Shown in pieces: positions 6,690 to 15,892 of a stretch of DNA of 64,000 nt. The stretch is from Ruegeria_B marisflavi (lineage in GTDB: Bacteria; Pseudomonadota; Alphaproteobacteria; Rhodobacterales; Rhodobacteraceae), in assembly GCF_025673445.1 (NCBI RefSeq), contig NZ_JAOVQN010000015.1, positions 1 to 64,000 of the forward strand, given 5' to 3'. Both the position numbers and the translations under genes were made by a program. A model generated the notes under the pieces. It was not told the origin of the DNA. It ran no database searches and saw nothing but the letters and a program-made list of their open reading frames with translations. Every line of letters begins with the position of its first letter. Position 1 is the stretch's first letter.

Positions 6690-8807
6690 TTAGCTGCGCA
6701 CCAGTTTCAGGATATCCCGCGCCGCCTCAGGGATGTTGGTACCAGGGCCGAAGATCGCCTTGACGCCCTTGTCGTAGAGGAACTGGTAGTCCTGCTGCGG
6801 GATCACCCCGCCGCAGATCACGATGATATCCTCGGCACCCGCCTTCTTCAGCTCTTCGACCAGTTGCGGCGCCAGCGTCTTGTGGCCCGCCGCCTGGCTG
6901 GAAATGCCAACCACGTGCACGTCGTTGTCGATGGCGTCCTGCGCCGCCTCGGCCGGCGTCTGGAACAGCGGGCCCACGTCGACGTCGAAGCCGATATCGG
7001 CGAATGCGGTTGCGATTACCTTGGCGCCCCGGTCATGGCCGTCCTGACCCATCTTGACGACCAACATGCGCGGACGGCGGCCTTCGGCCTCGGCGAATGC
7101 CTCGACATCGCGCTGGATGGCGGCAAAGCCTTCATCGCCTTCGTAGGCGGCCCCATACACGCCCGCAAGCGTTTTCACCTCGGCGCGGTGGCGGCCGAAT
7201 TCCTTTTCCATCGCCATGCTGATCTCTCCTACGGATGCCCGGGCGCGGGCCGCCTCGACGGCGGCCTCGAGCAGGTTGCCGCCCTCTTTTGCGCGGCGGG
7301 TGATCTCTTCCAGCGCGGCAGCGCAGGCCGCCTCGTCGCGGCTGCTGCGGATGCGCTCCAGCCGGGCGATCTGGGCGTCGCGCACCGCCATGTTGTCGAC
7401 GTCGAGAATGTCGATCGGGTCTTCGCGGTCCTTGCGGTACTTGTTGACACCCACGATCACCTCTTCGCCGCGGTCGATCATCGCCTGGCGGCGGGCGGCG
7501 CTTTCCTCGATGCGGAGCTTGGGCATACCGCTGGCCACGGCCTTGGTCATGCCCCCCATCTCCTCGACCTCCTGGATCAGCGCCCAGGCCTTTTCGATCA
7601 GGTCGTTGGTCAGGCTCTCGACATAGTAAGAGCCCGCCAGCGGGTCGACCACCTTGGTCACGCCGGTTTCCTCCTGCAGCACCAGCTGGGTGTTGCGCGC
7701 GATGCGGGCCGAGAAATCGGTGGGCAGCGCGATGGCCTCGTCCAGCGCGTTGGTATGCAGCGACTGGGTGCCGCCCAGAACCGCGCTCATCGCTTCGTAC
7801 GCCGTGCGGATCACGTTGTTATAGGGATCCTGCTCTTGCAACGATACACCCGAAGTCTGGCAATGGGTGCGCAGCATCTTGGAGCGTTCGGATTTGGCGC
7901 CGAACTCGGTCATGATGCGATGCCAGAGCGTGCGCGCGGCGCGCAGCTTGGCGATTTCCATAAAGAAGTTCATGCCGATGGCGAAGAAGAACGACAGGCG
8001 TCCTGCGAACTTGTCCACGTCCATGCCCGCCTCGATGGCGGCGCGCACGTATTCGCGGCCGTCGGCCAAGGTATAGGCCAGTTCCTGCACAAGGTTTGCC
8101 CCGGCCTCTTGCATGTGATAGCCCGAGATCGAGATCGAGTTGAATTTCGGCATGTGGTCGGAGGTATAGCCGATGATGTCCGAGATGATCCGCATCGAGG
8201 GTTCAGGCGGATAGATATAGGTGTTGCGGACCATGAACTCTTTCAGGATGTCGTTCTGGATGGTCCCCGACAGAACCGATCTGTCATGGCCCTGCTCCTC
8301 GCCCGCGACGATGAAACTGGCCAGGATCGGGATCACCGCGCCGTTCATGGTCATCGAGACCGACACCTTGTCGAGCGGGATGCCGTCGAACAGGATCTTC
8401 ATGTCCTCGACGCTGTCGATGGCGACACCAGCCTTGCCCACATCGCCCACCACGCGGGGGTGATCGCTGTCATAGCCGCGATGGGTGGCGAGGTCGAAGG
8501 CGACCGAGACGCCCTGCTGACCGGCGGCCAGGTTGCGGCGGTAAAAGGCGTTCGATTCCTCGGCGGTGGAGAAGCCGGCATATTGCCGGATGGTCCAGGG
8601 GCGGCCTGCATACATGGTCGCCTTGACGCCGCGGGTGAACGGGGCAAAGCCCGGCAGCGAGGCCATGTGCGGCAGGTCCGCGGTGTCTTCGGCGGTATAG
8701 AGCGGCTTGACCCCGATGCCTTCGAGCGTATTCCAGGTCAGGTCGTCAACGGGGCGTCCGCGCAGCTCTTTCTCAGCCAGCGCCCGCCAATCGTCGGTCT
8801 TGGTCAT
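6690..8807 (-). CDS. mcmA: methylmalonyl-CoA mutase (B12-dependent)
   Basis: This 705-aa enzyme converts (R)-methylmalonyl-CoA to succinyl-CoA, the last step of propionyl-CoA assimilation. The N-terminal part is the substrate-binding TIM barrel, with typical signatures (PWTIRQYAGFSTAEESNAFYR near residue 75, split motif). The C-terminal domain binds adenosylcobalamin through D589-x-H591-x-x-G594, and ICGGVIP follows. The length matches the single-polypeptide, homodimer-type bacterial enzyme. AGAGGA precedes the ATG. It sits with pccA and pccB on the same strand; the sulfotransferase-like gene overlaps its first 35 nt. The cofactor could come from the cobalamin genes at 34-48 kb. No epimerase gene or meaB-type chaperone is in the window. 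Confidence 0.97.
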   Translation of the reverse strand: MTKTDDWRALAEKELRGRPVDDLTWNTLEGIGVKPLYTAEDTADLPHMASLPGFAPFTRGVKATMYAGRPWTIRQYAGFSTAEESNAFYRRNLAAGQQGVSVAFDLATHRGYDSDHPRVVGDVGKAGVAIDSVEDMKILFDGIPLDKVSVSMTMNGAVIPILASFIVAGEEQGHDRSVLSGTIQNDILKEFMVRNTYIYPPEPSMRIISDIIGYTSDHMPKFNSISISGYHMQEAGANLVQELAYTLADGREYVRAAIEAGMDVDKFAGRLSFFFAIGMNFFMEIAKLRAARTLWHRIMTEFGAKSERSKMLRTHCQTSGVSLQEQDPYNNVIRTAYEAMSAVLGGTQSLHTNALDEAIALPTDFSARIARNTQLVLQEETGVTKVVDPLAGSYYVESLTNDLIEKAWALIQEVEEMGGMTKAVASGMPKLRIEESAARRQAMIDRGEEVIVGVNKYRKDREDPIDILDVDNMAVRDAQIARLERIRSSRDEAACAAALEEITRRAKEGGNLLEAAVEAARARASVGEISMAMEKEFGRHRAEVKTLAGVYGAAYEGDEGFAAIQRDVEAFAEAEGRRPRMLVVKMGQDGHDRGAKVIATAFADIGFDVDVGPLFQTPAEAAQDAIDNDVHVVGISSQAAGHKTLAPQLVEELKKAGAEDIIVICGGVIPQQDYQFLYDKGVKAIFGPGTNIPEAARDILKLVRS

Positions 8808-9768
8808 TGCGTTTTCCTCTTGTCAAATCGGGGGTTGGCGGGGTTTGCCCCGCCGATTTCTTGTTCAGATCGTCGACCAGCCAGGCCAGGCCATCAGCCC
8901 CGGCGGCCAACCACATCAGGTCGTCGGTATAGGCCTCGCGCAGAGCGGCGGCCTGATCCGGGGTGAAAGGGGTCCAGCGCCCCTCGCTCTTGGGCAGTTG
9001 CGCCGCCAGAGCGGGAGGCAGCAGGCCGCGCAGCACGGTCAGGTCCGGCGTGGGGTTCAGGCGCTCGCGGCTGTGTTCGCGCGGCGCCGGGCGGCCGGTG
9101 ACGGTGGCCAGCTGCGCCTCGGGGCGGCCTGCAAAGATCTCGAACGGCAAGACCCAGATGCGCGCGCCCGGCAGGGCGCAGGCGACATCGGTGATCACGT
9201 CGCGCCAGCCGCGCGGGTTGCGCGCGATCCAGTCCAGCGCCACCTGCGACGGCAGGCCGAAGCCGCGCGCCAGACCATAACCCAGCGCCGAGGCCCACCA
9301 CAGATCCTGAGACCGGATGTTGAGCAGCACGTCGGTGACCTGCCCGTCAAAGGCCTGGCCATAGCGCGCCAGCCGCTCGCCTGCCGAGGGATAGAGCGCG
9401 GCCTGTCGCAGGTTCTCGCGCATGGAGCCCAGCATGTTCTCTTCGCTGACCAAGAGCCGCCGGGTGCCCGAAAGCGCGCTGCGCGTCAGGTTCAGGCGGA
9501 CCCGGCCCACGGCGCGGCGGCGCGGGTCGCGGCCGGTGGCGATGGATGGTCCGGGCAGGATGCCGCGAAACAGGCCCGCGCGGGTGCGGTGCGGCCCCCA
9601 GAAGCCGGTGCCATCGCGGGCCAGACGCGCGGCGTTCTGGCGCATGTAATGCTGAAAAGTGGTGGTCGCGCAGCGGTGCGCGCCGAGATGCAGGATGACG
9701 TCCATGGCTTCGCCTTTCTGGCCGGCCAGACGGGCCGGTCGCGGGTTGGGGAATGCGATGACAGTCAT
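8773..9768 (-). CDS. sulfotransferase-like protein
   Basis: This 331-aa protein has an N-terminal HLGAHRCATTTF segment (about residues 27-38), which resembles the 5'-phosphosulfate loop of PAPS-dependent sulfotransferases. The usual Lys is replaced by His or Arg. SEENMLGS and an LNIRSQDLWWAS segment resemble the 3'-phosphate-binding region. A second in-frame ATG at 9705, with AAAGG 8 nt upstream, would remove 21 residues; both starts are credible. The gene overlaps mcm by 35 nt, so they are probably one transcript, although a role in propionate metabolism is not obvious. The acceptor substrate is unknown. Confidence 0.65.
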   Translation of the reverse strand: MTVIAFPNPRPARLAGQKGEAMDVILHLGAHRCATTTFQHYMRQNAARLARDGTGFWGPHRTRAGLFRGILPGPSIATGRDPRRRAVGRVRLNLTRSALSGTRRLLVSEENMLGSMRENLRQAALYPSAGERLARYGQAFDGQVTDVLLNIRSQDLWWASALGYGLARGFGLPSQVALDWIARNPRGWRDVITDVACALPGARIWVLPFEIFAGRPEAQLATVTGRPAPREHSRERLNPTPDLTVLRGLLPPALAAQLPKSEGRWTPFTPDQAAALREAYTDDLMWLAAGADGLAWLVDDLNKKSAGQTPPTPDLTRGKRNDQDRRLAGAG

Positions 9769-9876
9769 GCCGAACCCCTGACGAAGCGATTAACGTTAAA
9801 CTTTTTGCGGCCCCCGCGCATCTGGACGGTCGCAATCGCCCCGCCCACGTTTATATTGAACGGGACAGGAGACCGC

Positions 9877-10323
9877 ATGAAACGACTATTCGCCCTTGTT
9901 TTCTTTGCCTTACTTCCGGTGTCGGGTTGGGCCGCAGATGCCGCGCAACCTGCCGAGCAGGACCTCATCCGGCCTGCCGGTGACAGCGATTTGAGCGAAT
10001 TTTTATGGATAAAGCGGCCCATCGTCGTGTTTGCCGATACCGATGCGGATCCGCGGTTCCACCAGCAGATGGAAATGCTGCGCGACGGGCTGATGATGCT
10101 GGAGGAGCGCGATGTCGTGGTGCTGACCGATACCGACCCGTCGGCGCGTGCACCATTACGGCAAAAACTGCGCCCGCGCGGATTTGCGCTGGTGGTGATC
10201 GACAAGGACGGCGGCGTGAAGCTGCGCAAGCCCACGCCCTGGAGCGTGCGCGAACTGACCCGCACCATCGACAAAATGCCGACCCGCGAGCAGGAAGTGC
10301 GCGAGCGGCGCGGGCTGAACTGA
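9877..10323 (+). CDS. DUF4174 exported protein
   Basis: This 148-aa protein has a Sec signal peptide (residues 1-19, cleavage after GWAA). A DUF4174-type domain of thioredoxin-like secondary structure follows: RPIVVFADTDADPRF, then VVVLTDTDP, then FALVVIDKDGGVKLRK. There is no CxxC pair, so thiol-redox chemistry is unlikely. It is probably periplasmic. AGGAG lies five bases before the ATG. It is transcribed against its neighbours, divergently from the sulfotransferase-like gene and convergently with the lipoprotein gene. The function of the family is unknown. Confidence 0.75.
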   Translation: MKRLFALVFFALLPVSGWAADAAQPAEQDLIRPAGDSDLSEFLWIKRPIVVFADTDADPRFHQQMEMLRDGLMMLEERDVVVLTDTDPSARAPLRQKLRPRGFALVVIDKDGGVKLRKPTPWSVRELTRTIDKMPTREQEVRERRGLN

Positions 10324-10339
10324 GACGCGCGGGCGGTCA

Positions 10340-10861
10340 TCACACATCCCCCCGGGCAAAGAAGACTTGCTGCCGATCCCGGTCGAGGATCACCAGCGCG
10401 TTGTTTTCCGGAGCAAAAACCAGCAGCGCGGCGGTCGATTTAAGGGCGCCCAGATATGCCGATTTTGTGTCCTCATCCATGCAGGCCCGGGCGCTGAGAC
10501 CCGAGGAGAGGACACCCAGCCCCTTGGGCAGGTCCGCCGACATCACCGCTTGCGAAACCTGATCGGGGGTCTGCCCCTCGAGCTCGAAGGCGACGATGGC
10601 CTCTTTCGACAGGGCGGCCAGACCGTCCTGCAGGGTCGAAACGGTCCGCACCTTGCCCTGGAGAAAGTCGGCCTGGGTGGCGAAGACCCCGGCAGTGCAT
10701 TCCAGCTTGGACTCGAAATAGAGCGTATCGCCCAGCGGCATCCAGCCGCCGAGCTGGGCACGCACCTCGGCCTCGCGGTCGAGCGCACAGGCCGCCAGCC
10801 CCAGAAGGGCCAGCGCCGCAGGGCGCCAGAGACCGCGAGGATATGGGCGTGCCCCGGTCAT
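10340..10861 (-). CDS. predicted lipoprotein of unknown function
   Basis: This 173-aa protein has a lipoprotein signal ending in the lipobox LAAC (Cys26). The mature part has no repeats or membrane segments; it includes QLGGWMPLGDTLYFESK and a C-terminal FAPENNALVILDRDRQ. The family was not recognised. The start (10861) lies 4 nt after the pccA stop on the same strand, so it is probably made from the pccA message. The constant company of pccA is worth noting, but no role follows from it. Confidence 0.7.
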   Translation of the reverse strand: MTGARPYPRGLWRPAALALLGLAACALDREAEVRAQLGGWMPLGDTLYFESKLECTAGVFATQADFLQGKVRTVSTLQDGLAALSKEAIVAFELEGQTPDQVSQAVMSADLPKGLGVLSSGLSARACMDEDTKSAYLGALKSTAALLVFAPENNALVILDRDRQQVFFARGDV

Positions 10862-10865
10862 GGAG

Positions 10866-12911
10866 TTATTCGAACTCCATGATCACGTCGTCGACGGCAA
10901 GGTTGTCGCCGGCGCCCGCGTTGATCTTGGCGACCACGCCCTTTTTCTCGGCGCGCAGGATGTTTTCCATCTTCATCGCCTCGACGGTGCAGAGCGCCTG
11001 GCCTTCCTGAACTTCCTGGCCCACTTCGACGTCGACCTTCACGATCAGGCCGGGCATCGGGCAGAGCAGCAGTTTCGAGGTGTCGGGCGGCAGCTTCTCG
11101 GGCATCAGACGCGCCAGTTCCGCCTGACGCGGGGTGCGCACATGGACCTTGAGATCGGCGCCCCGGGTACGGATGCGGAACCCACCCGAGATCTTGCCCG
11201 CCTTGAGCACCAGCGGTGCGCCGTCGACGTTGAGCTTGGCCAGTTGGTCACCCGGGGTCCAGTCACTGGTGACCCGCATCGCGCCGCCGCCCTGGAACGT
11301 GACGGTGGAGCCATCGTGGTCGGCGTCGATATGCACAGGGAACTCGACACCTTGCATGCTGACAACCCATTCGGTGCCGACACGGCGCTCGTGGTTGTCC
11401 ATCCGACCCGAGACACGGGTGCGCCGGATCTCGGCCACGCGATGCATCGCGGCGGCGGCGGCGGCCACGCGGCGCAGGTCGGTTTCAGGCAGCGTCACGC
11501 CTTCGAAGCCTTCGGGATATTCCTCGGCGATAAAGGCGGTGGTCATGTCGCCCGAGATGAATTTCGGGTGATCCATCACCGCGCTGAGGAAGGGCAGGTT
11601 ATGGCCGATGCCCTCGACCTCGAAACTGTCGAGCGCGATGCGCATCGCCTCGATCGCGGCGGCACGGGTCGGTGCCCAGGTGCAGAGCTTGGCGATCATC
11701 GGATCGTAGTACATGCTGATCTCGCCGCCCTCGTAGACACCGGTATCGTTGCGCACCGCCGCCTCGCCCGTGGGCGCGTCACCCTGCCATTTGCCATTGA
11801 CCAGCATCGGGCCAGCGGCGGTCTCCGCTGGCGGGCGATAGCGGGTCAGACGACCGATTGAGGGCAGGAAGCCGCGATAGGGATCCTCGGCGTAAAGCCG
11901 GTTCTCGATGGCCCAGCCGGTGAGTTTCACATCGTCCTGGGTGATGCTGAGCGGCTCGCCCGCCGCCACGCGGATCATCTGCTCCACCAAATCGACGCCG
12001 GTGATCAGCTCGGTCACCGGGTGTTCCACCTGAAGGCGGGTGTTCATTTCGAGGAAGTAGAAGTTCTTCTGCCCGTCGACGATGAACTCGACGGTGCCCG
12101 CGCTGGCATAGCCCACCGCCTTGGCCAATGCCACGGCCTGTTCGCCCATGGCGCGGCGGGTGGCTTCGTCGAGGAACGGGCTGGGCGCCTCTTCGACGAC
12201 CTTCTGGTTGCGCCGCTGGATCGAGCATTCACGCTCGCCCAGATAGATGCCGTTGCCATGGCTGTCGCACAGCACCTGAATCTCGATATGGCGCGGTTGG
12301 GTGACGAATTTCTCGATGAAGATCCGGTCATCGCCAAAGGAGTTCGCCGCCTCGTTCTTGGAACTTTGGAAGCCTTCGCGCGCCTCCTGATCGTTCCACG
12401 CGATCCGCATGCCTTTGCCGCCGCCCCCGGCGGAGGCCTTGATCATCACCGGGTAGCCGATCTCGTTCGAGATCTTCACCGCCTCGTCGGCATCGGCGAT
12501 CAGGCCCATGTAGCCCGGGACGGTGGATACGCCCGCCTCTTGTGCGATCTTCTTCGAGGTGATCTTGTCGCCCATCGCCTCGATCGCGCCTTTGGGAGGG
12601 CCGACAAAGATGACACCAGCGGCATCCAGCGCCTCGGCGAATTTCGAGTTCTCGGAAAGGAAGCCATAGCCCGGATGCACCGCCTGGGCACCGGTCGCCT
12701 TGATGGCGGCCATCACCTTGTCGATGACGATATAGGACTGGTTGGCGGGCGGCGGGCCGATATGCACCGCCTCGTCCGCCATCTGCACATGCAGCGCCTG
12801 CTTGTCGGCATCCGAATAGATGGCAACGGTGGAAATACCCATCTTGCGCGCCGTCTTGATGACCCGGCAGGCGATCTCGCCCCGGTTGGCGATCAGGATC
12901 TTGTTGAACAT
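10866..12911 (-). CDS. pccA: propionyl-CoA carboxylase alpha subunit (biotin carboxylase + BCCP)
   Basis: This 681-aa biotin-dependent subunit carboxylates its own biotin from ATP and bicarbonate. PccB then transfers the carboxyl group to propionyl-CoA, giving methylmalonyl-CoA. Domains in order are biotin carboxylase (about 1-450, beginning MFNKILIANRGEIACRVI, with the Gly-rich ATP loop KASAGGGGKGMRI near 160), a linking BT domain (about 500-610) and the biotinyl domain with EAMKMEN (biotin-accepting Lys647). The length fits the alpha subunit of a6b6 propionyl-CoA carboxylase. GAGGA lies 7 nt before the ATG. It is separated from pccB by about 4.5 kb of small genes, with mcm downstream. Confidence 0.97.
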   Translation of the reverse strand: MFNKILIANRGEIACRVIKTARKMGISTVAIYSDADKQALHVQMADEAVHIGPPPANQSYIVIDKVMAAIKATGAQAVHPGYGFLSENSKFAEALDAAGVIFVGPPKGAIEAMGDKITSKKIAQEAGVSTVPGYMGLIADADEAVKISNEIGYPVMIKASAGGGGKGMRIAWNDQEAREGFQSSKNEAANSFGDDRIFIEKFVTQPRHIEIQVLCDSHGNGIYLGERECSIQRRNQKVVEEAPSPFLDEATRRAMGEQAVALAKAVGYASAGTVEFIVDGQKNFYFLEMNTRLQVEHPVTELITGVDLVEQMIRVAAGEPLSITQDDVKLTGWAIENRLYAEDPYRGFLPSIGRLTRYRPPAETAAGPMLVNGKWQGDAPTGEAAVRNDTGVYEGGEISMYYDPMIAKLCTWAPTRAAAIEAMRIALDSFEVEGIGHNLPFLSAVMDHPKFISGDMTTAFIAEEYPEGFEGVTLPETDLRRVAAAAAAMHRVAEIRRTRVSGRMDNHERRVGTEWVVSMQGVEFPVHIDADHDGSTVTFQGGGAMRVTSDWTPGDQLAKLNVDGAPLVLKAGKISGGFRIRTRGADLKVHVRTPRQAELARLMPEKLPPDTSKLLLCPMPGLIVKVDVEVGQEVQEGQALCTVEAMKMENILRAEKKGVVAKINAGAGDNLAVDDVIMEFE

Positions 12912-13031
12912 GCGATGTCCTCTGTCTTGGAAAGGTCGGAACGCAAAACGCCGCCCCGGACCATTTGGTCAGGTGCGGCGTTCCACGCGAATGCGGTCGG
13001 GCCGAATGCGGCCCGGGTGATGATTACGGCA

Positions 13032-13235
13032 TCAGTTGCAGGTGTTTTGCACCTTGCAATAGAGAAGGTTGCCTGCGGCGCCCGCAGCGGCGCCGACGAC
13101 GGGGTTGCCATCGACGACAAGCGAGGTGAGCAACCCCGCACTACCGCCATAAAGCGCCTGTTCGGTTTGAGTTTCGCCACAAGCGGCAAGACCGGCGCAC
13201 AGCGCCAGGCCAGCAATGAGTTTTGATTTGTGCAT
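13032..13235 (-). CDS. small Gly/Ala-rich lipoprotein
   Basis: This 67-aa predicted lipoprotein has a signal peptide and lipobox LAAC near residue 19, then a short mature chain. The chain contains a glycine-zipper-like stretch (GGSAGLLTSL and VVGAAAGAAGNLLY) and ends in a Cys pair (CKVQNTC). Glycine-zipper lipoproteins of this size are common in alphaproteobacterial outer membranes, with unclear roles. The second ATG (13235) is chosen because AAGGA lies eight bases before it. An ATG three codons upstream abuts that site and is less likely. It lies upstream of pccA on the same strand. Confidence 0.75.
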   Translation of the reverse strand: MHKSKLIAGLALCAGLAACGETQTEQALYGGSAGLLTSLVVDGNPVVGAAAGAAGNLLYCKVQNTCN

Positions 13236-13894
13236 CCTGCCCATCCTTCGGTTTGGTCCGATTTTTCGGGCCGATCCTCTACCCGCAGAGCAGGTGCGCG
13301 CAAGCCAATCCAGCGCACCGGCCGAAGTTGCGCAACTTGTTGCTTACGCTGGGGGATTTCCGCCGATCCGCCTCGAAGCGCAACAGGGAAAAAGGCGGGC
13401 GGTTCGATACTTGGGGATTCGAACCGCCCGCTTAGTGAAGGGGTACGGAATAGTAGGCTTGCAACCGACGCAGGCAGTTCGGAGCCGGCCACACCCCGCA
13501 CGCTGGCGCAAACGCGACGCGTGGCCAAGCCCGGTTGTGTGCAGCTCCGGAATTGAGCTGGATTCTGCCGGGCTCGCGGCGGCTCAGGCAGGAACATGCC
13601 GAGCCGTACCACCGCCCGCGCCTGCGGGATGGTCTTCACATCAGTGTTACGCGCGAGCCGGGCCGCCATGCGGGCGACCAGGTTCACACAAAGCGCACAC
13701 AGGTTCGTGGTCATATTTTCCAGGCTGAAACTATCAGATAGCCCCCGCATGGGAGCGCCCGCCAAAAACCCAACTCGCGCGGGCACACGTACGAGAGAAG
13801 TTTCGATCACGCTCAGTCGCCTGCTTGTCATTTGCTCGGACCGGAACCGCGTGAAACCCAAGGTTCGGCCATACACAGAAGGAGATGGGAGCAA
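13236..13894. other. 660-bp gap without a confident gene; one long hairpin
   Basis: The gap lies between the divergent small lipoprotein gene and the porin gene. The main structure is a perfect 13-bp inverted repeat, GCGGGCGGTTCGA (13395-13407) and TCGAACCGCCCGC (13419-13431), with an 11-nt loop. Several short frames cross the region on both strands, but none has a good start signal, codon bias or family features. A minus-strand frame around 13550-13720 reads like a short peptide but could not be identified. The last 60 bases should contain the porin promoter and its AGAAGGAG site. Confidence 0.5.
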
Positions 13895-15034
13895 ATGGTA
13901 AGGAGACATCACCCGATTTCGGCGCTGGCGCTGATGACCGCGCTGGGGGCCGCAGGCACCGCGATGGCCGGGGAGACCGGCACACAGGCCGAGCTGGACG
14001 CGCTGCGCGCCCGGGTCGAGGCGCTGGAGGCCGGACGCGCCGCCGCCGCAAGCGGCGATCTGCATATCGGGCGCACTGCGATCGACATCTATGGTTATGC
14101 CAAGGCCGATTTCTTTTACGACTTTGACTTTGTTCAGGGTGACACCGCCTTTGTGAACAATATCGGCGAACCGGCGAATGCTACCGACGGCACCTTTGGC
14201 GCCACCGTGCGCCAGTCGCGCCTGGGCATCCGCACCAGGACGGAAACCGACATCGGCACCCTGGGCGGGCAGCTGGAGTTCGATCTCTTCGCCTCGGGCG
14301 GCCGGTCGGAGCTGCGCCTGCGCCATGCCAATATCCGCATCGGCGATCACTGGCTGATTGGTCAGAGCTGGACCAACTTCATGCCCATCGGTCAATACCC
14401 GACCACTGTCGAGTTCAACGGACCGGTCGGCATATCCTTTGCCCGGGTGCCGCAGGTGCGCTACACTCACGCCTTCGGTAAAGCCGTATTCAGCACCTCG
14501 ATCGAGGAAAACAGTGCCCCATCCAACGATCCGGTCGTTACTGCCGCGCTGGAATACAATGACGACCTTTTCTCGGCCCGCATCGCAGGTCTGGTGGGCA
14601 CTGTCATCTCGGGCGGGACGGATGTCGACCAGACCGGCCTGACCGTGTCGGGCGCGCTGCGCCCCTGGCACGGCGGCCTGTTCCAGGCGACCTTTGCCAC
14701 CGGCGAGGCGCTGGGTCCGCTGCTGATCGGCCGCGGCGCGGCGGCAGTTGGCGGTGTTGCCAACGATGTCGACGGCTACACACTGGAATTCCGGCAAGAT
14801 GTCGGCGAGAAGTGGAACTTTGGCATTGCCTATGGCAGCGAGGAATACGACCTGCCCACATCCACCGGCACGCTCGATTTCACCGAGCTTGAGACCATCC
14901 ACCTCAACGCCTTCTACAAACCCACCGACAATCTGACGCTGGGGGCGGAATACATCTTCGGCGAACGGACCACCTCGACGGGCGCCAGCTTTGAAGGCGA
15001 CCGGGTTCAGCTTGCGGTACAGCTGAACTTCTGA
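13895..15034 (+). CDS. outer-membrane porin, DcaP-like
   Basis: This 379-aa outer-membrane protein has a signal peptide (residues 1-25), a short coiled coil with heptads (TQAELDALRARVEALEAG, about 28-45) and a long beta-barrel region. It ends in the typical terminal Phe (LAVQLNF). The N-terminal coiled coil followed by DIYGYAKADFFYDF is the layout of DcaP-type trimeric porins, which take up small organic acids or osmotically active solutes. Both GGGAG and AAGGAG precede the ATG at 13895. It lies inside the propionate gene block, so a role in short-chain acid uptake is possible but inferred. It is transcribed opposite to its neighbours. Confidence 0.85.
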   Translation: MVRRHHPISALALMTALGAAGTAMAGETGTQAELDALRARVEALEAGRAAAASGDLHIGRTAIDIYGYAKADFFYDFDFVQGDTAFVNNIGEPANATDGTFGATVRQSRLGIRTRTETDIGTLGGQLEFDLFASGGRSELRLRHANIRIGDHWLIGQSWTNFMPIGQYPTTVEFNGPVGISFARVPQVRYTHAFGKAVFSTSIEENSAPSNDPVVTAALEYNDDLFSARIAGLVGTVISGGTDVDQTGLTVSGALRPWHGGLFQATFATGEALGPLLIGRGAAAVGGVANDVDGYTLEFRQDVGEKWNFGIAYGSEEYDLPTSTGTLDFTELETIHLNAFYKPTDNLTLGAEYIFGERTTSTGASFEGDRVQLAVQLNF

Positions 15035-15117
15035 GTGCGGCGGCGCGCTCTGTTCCCCCTCGGACAGGGCGTGCCCGGACGCACCGGGGCGAGCCATATG
15101 ATCGCCGAACAGGATCA

Positions 15118-15471
15118 TCAATAGCCGTCCCTGAACGCCTCGGGGAACGACAAACGCGCCGCGGCAACGTCGATGACCAGAAGCGCCTCGTAGCTTTCCG
15201 GATCGAACGGCTCTTCGGCGGCCAGAACTTCGCGGCCGAACAGCCAGCTGAGCCTGCCCGCGTCGAGGTTACCGCGCTCGAACGGTTGGTCGCCGAACTG
15301 CTCCCACAAGGCCTGCATAAACAGCTCGTCCGCGCGCCTGTCCACCGCTTTGCGGTCGCGGTAGCGTTCACGCCGGATGAGCGGCGTCACACCCTTGGGG
15401 TTGGCGCGGCGAATCGTGAACTGGTGATCAGAGCCGGGCATGCGGCTGGGAAAACCGCGATGTTTCAACAT
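15118..15471 (-). CDS. hypothetical protein
   Basis: This 117-aa soluble protein was not recognised. It is rich in charged residues, with a basic first half (RRERYRDRKAVDRRADELF) and an acidic second half (AAEEPFDPESYEALLVIDVA). It has no signal peptide, Cys cluster or membrane segment. GGGAGGG stands six bases before the ATG at 15471, a strong initiation signal. It is the last gene of the small-gene group between pccB and the porin and ends close to the porin terminus, tail to tail. Confidence 0.65.
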   Translation of the reverse strand: MLKHRGFPSRMPGSDHQFTIRRANPKGVTPLIRRERYRDRKAVDRRADELFMQALWEQFGDQPFERGNLDAGRLSWLFGREVLAAEEPFDPESYEALLVIDVAAARLSFPEAFRDGY

Positions 15472-15540
15472 GGCGCGCCCTCCCGGATAGAGCGGACCAC
15501 GGGGTGCGGAACCGGCCCGTAAGCCGACTCCGCAGAAAGC

Positions 15541-15678
15541 TTACTTGTATTTGCCTGTGAAGGTCGGCTCGGTCGAGATGGGCTCGATGATGACGATTTC
15601 TTCTTTCGGCGAGTTGTCACACGCAGCCACGGCACCGACAAAGGCGACCATTGCCACGAACTTGATGCATTTCGACAT
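15541..15678 (-). CDS. 45-aa predicted lipoprotein
   Basis: This very small open frame has a strong AGGAG site six bases before its ATG. It encodes a complete lipoprotein signal: MSKCIKFVAMVAFVGAVAAC, with the lipobox Cys at residue 20. A mature part of about 26 residues follows, acidic then Thr/Lys (PKEEIVIIEPISTEPTFTGK). It resembles the tiny entericidin-like or hypothetical lipoproteins frequent in Rhodobacteraceae but could not be assigned to a family. It is flanked by genes on the same strand. Confidence 0.7.
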   Translation of the reverse strand: MSKCIKFVAMVAFVGAVAACDNSPKEEIVIIEPISTEPTFTGKYK

Positions 15679-15892
15679 CTGTTTCTCCTACTGACATTAC
15701 TGAAACCTACAGGAGTCGTTGCTCCTGACTGCCTCACCCTTTTGGGGTTGGTTGCGCCTTGGCAACCGTGCCAGAGGATAGTTGAATTCGGGCCGGAAAT
15801 ACATCCGGAATAGGGTAAGTTCATGGCCTGTGACTCCAAAGTCGCAAAACTCCGCTGGTGTGAAGATTGACCCGCAACATGTTGTGGCATCG

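Noticed and set aside
6378..8966. An 862-codon open frame antisense to mcm
   Set aside because: It mirrors the codon structure of mcm, has no start signal or family motif, and methylmalonyl-CoA mutase on the other strand is certain.
13395..13431. Possible tRNA- or tmRNA-like element (GGTTCGA...TCGAACC)
   Set aside because: The arms form one simple hairpin; no cloverleaf, CCA end or tmRNA tag sequence could be found nearby.
12893..15121. A 742-codon minus-strand frame across the porin gene
   Set aside because: It is antisense to a clear porin with signal peptide and terminal Phe; the composition is typical of a shadow frame in GC-rich DNA.
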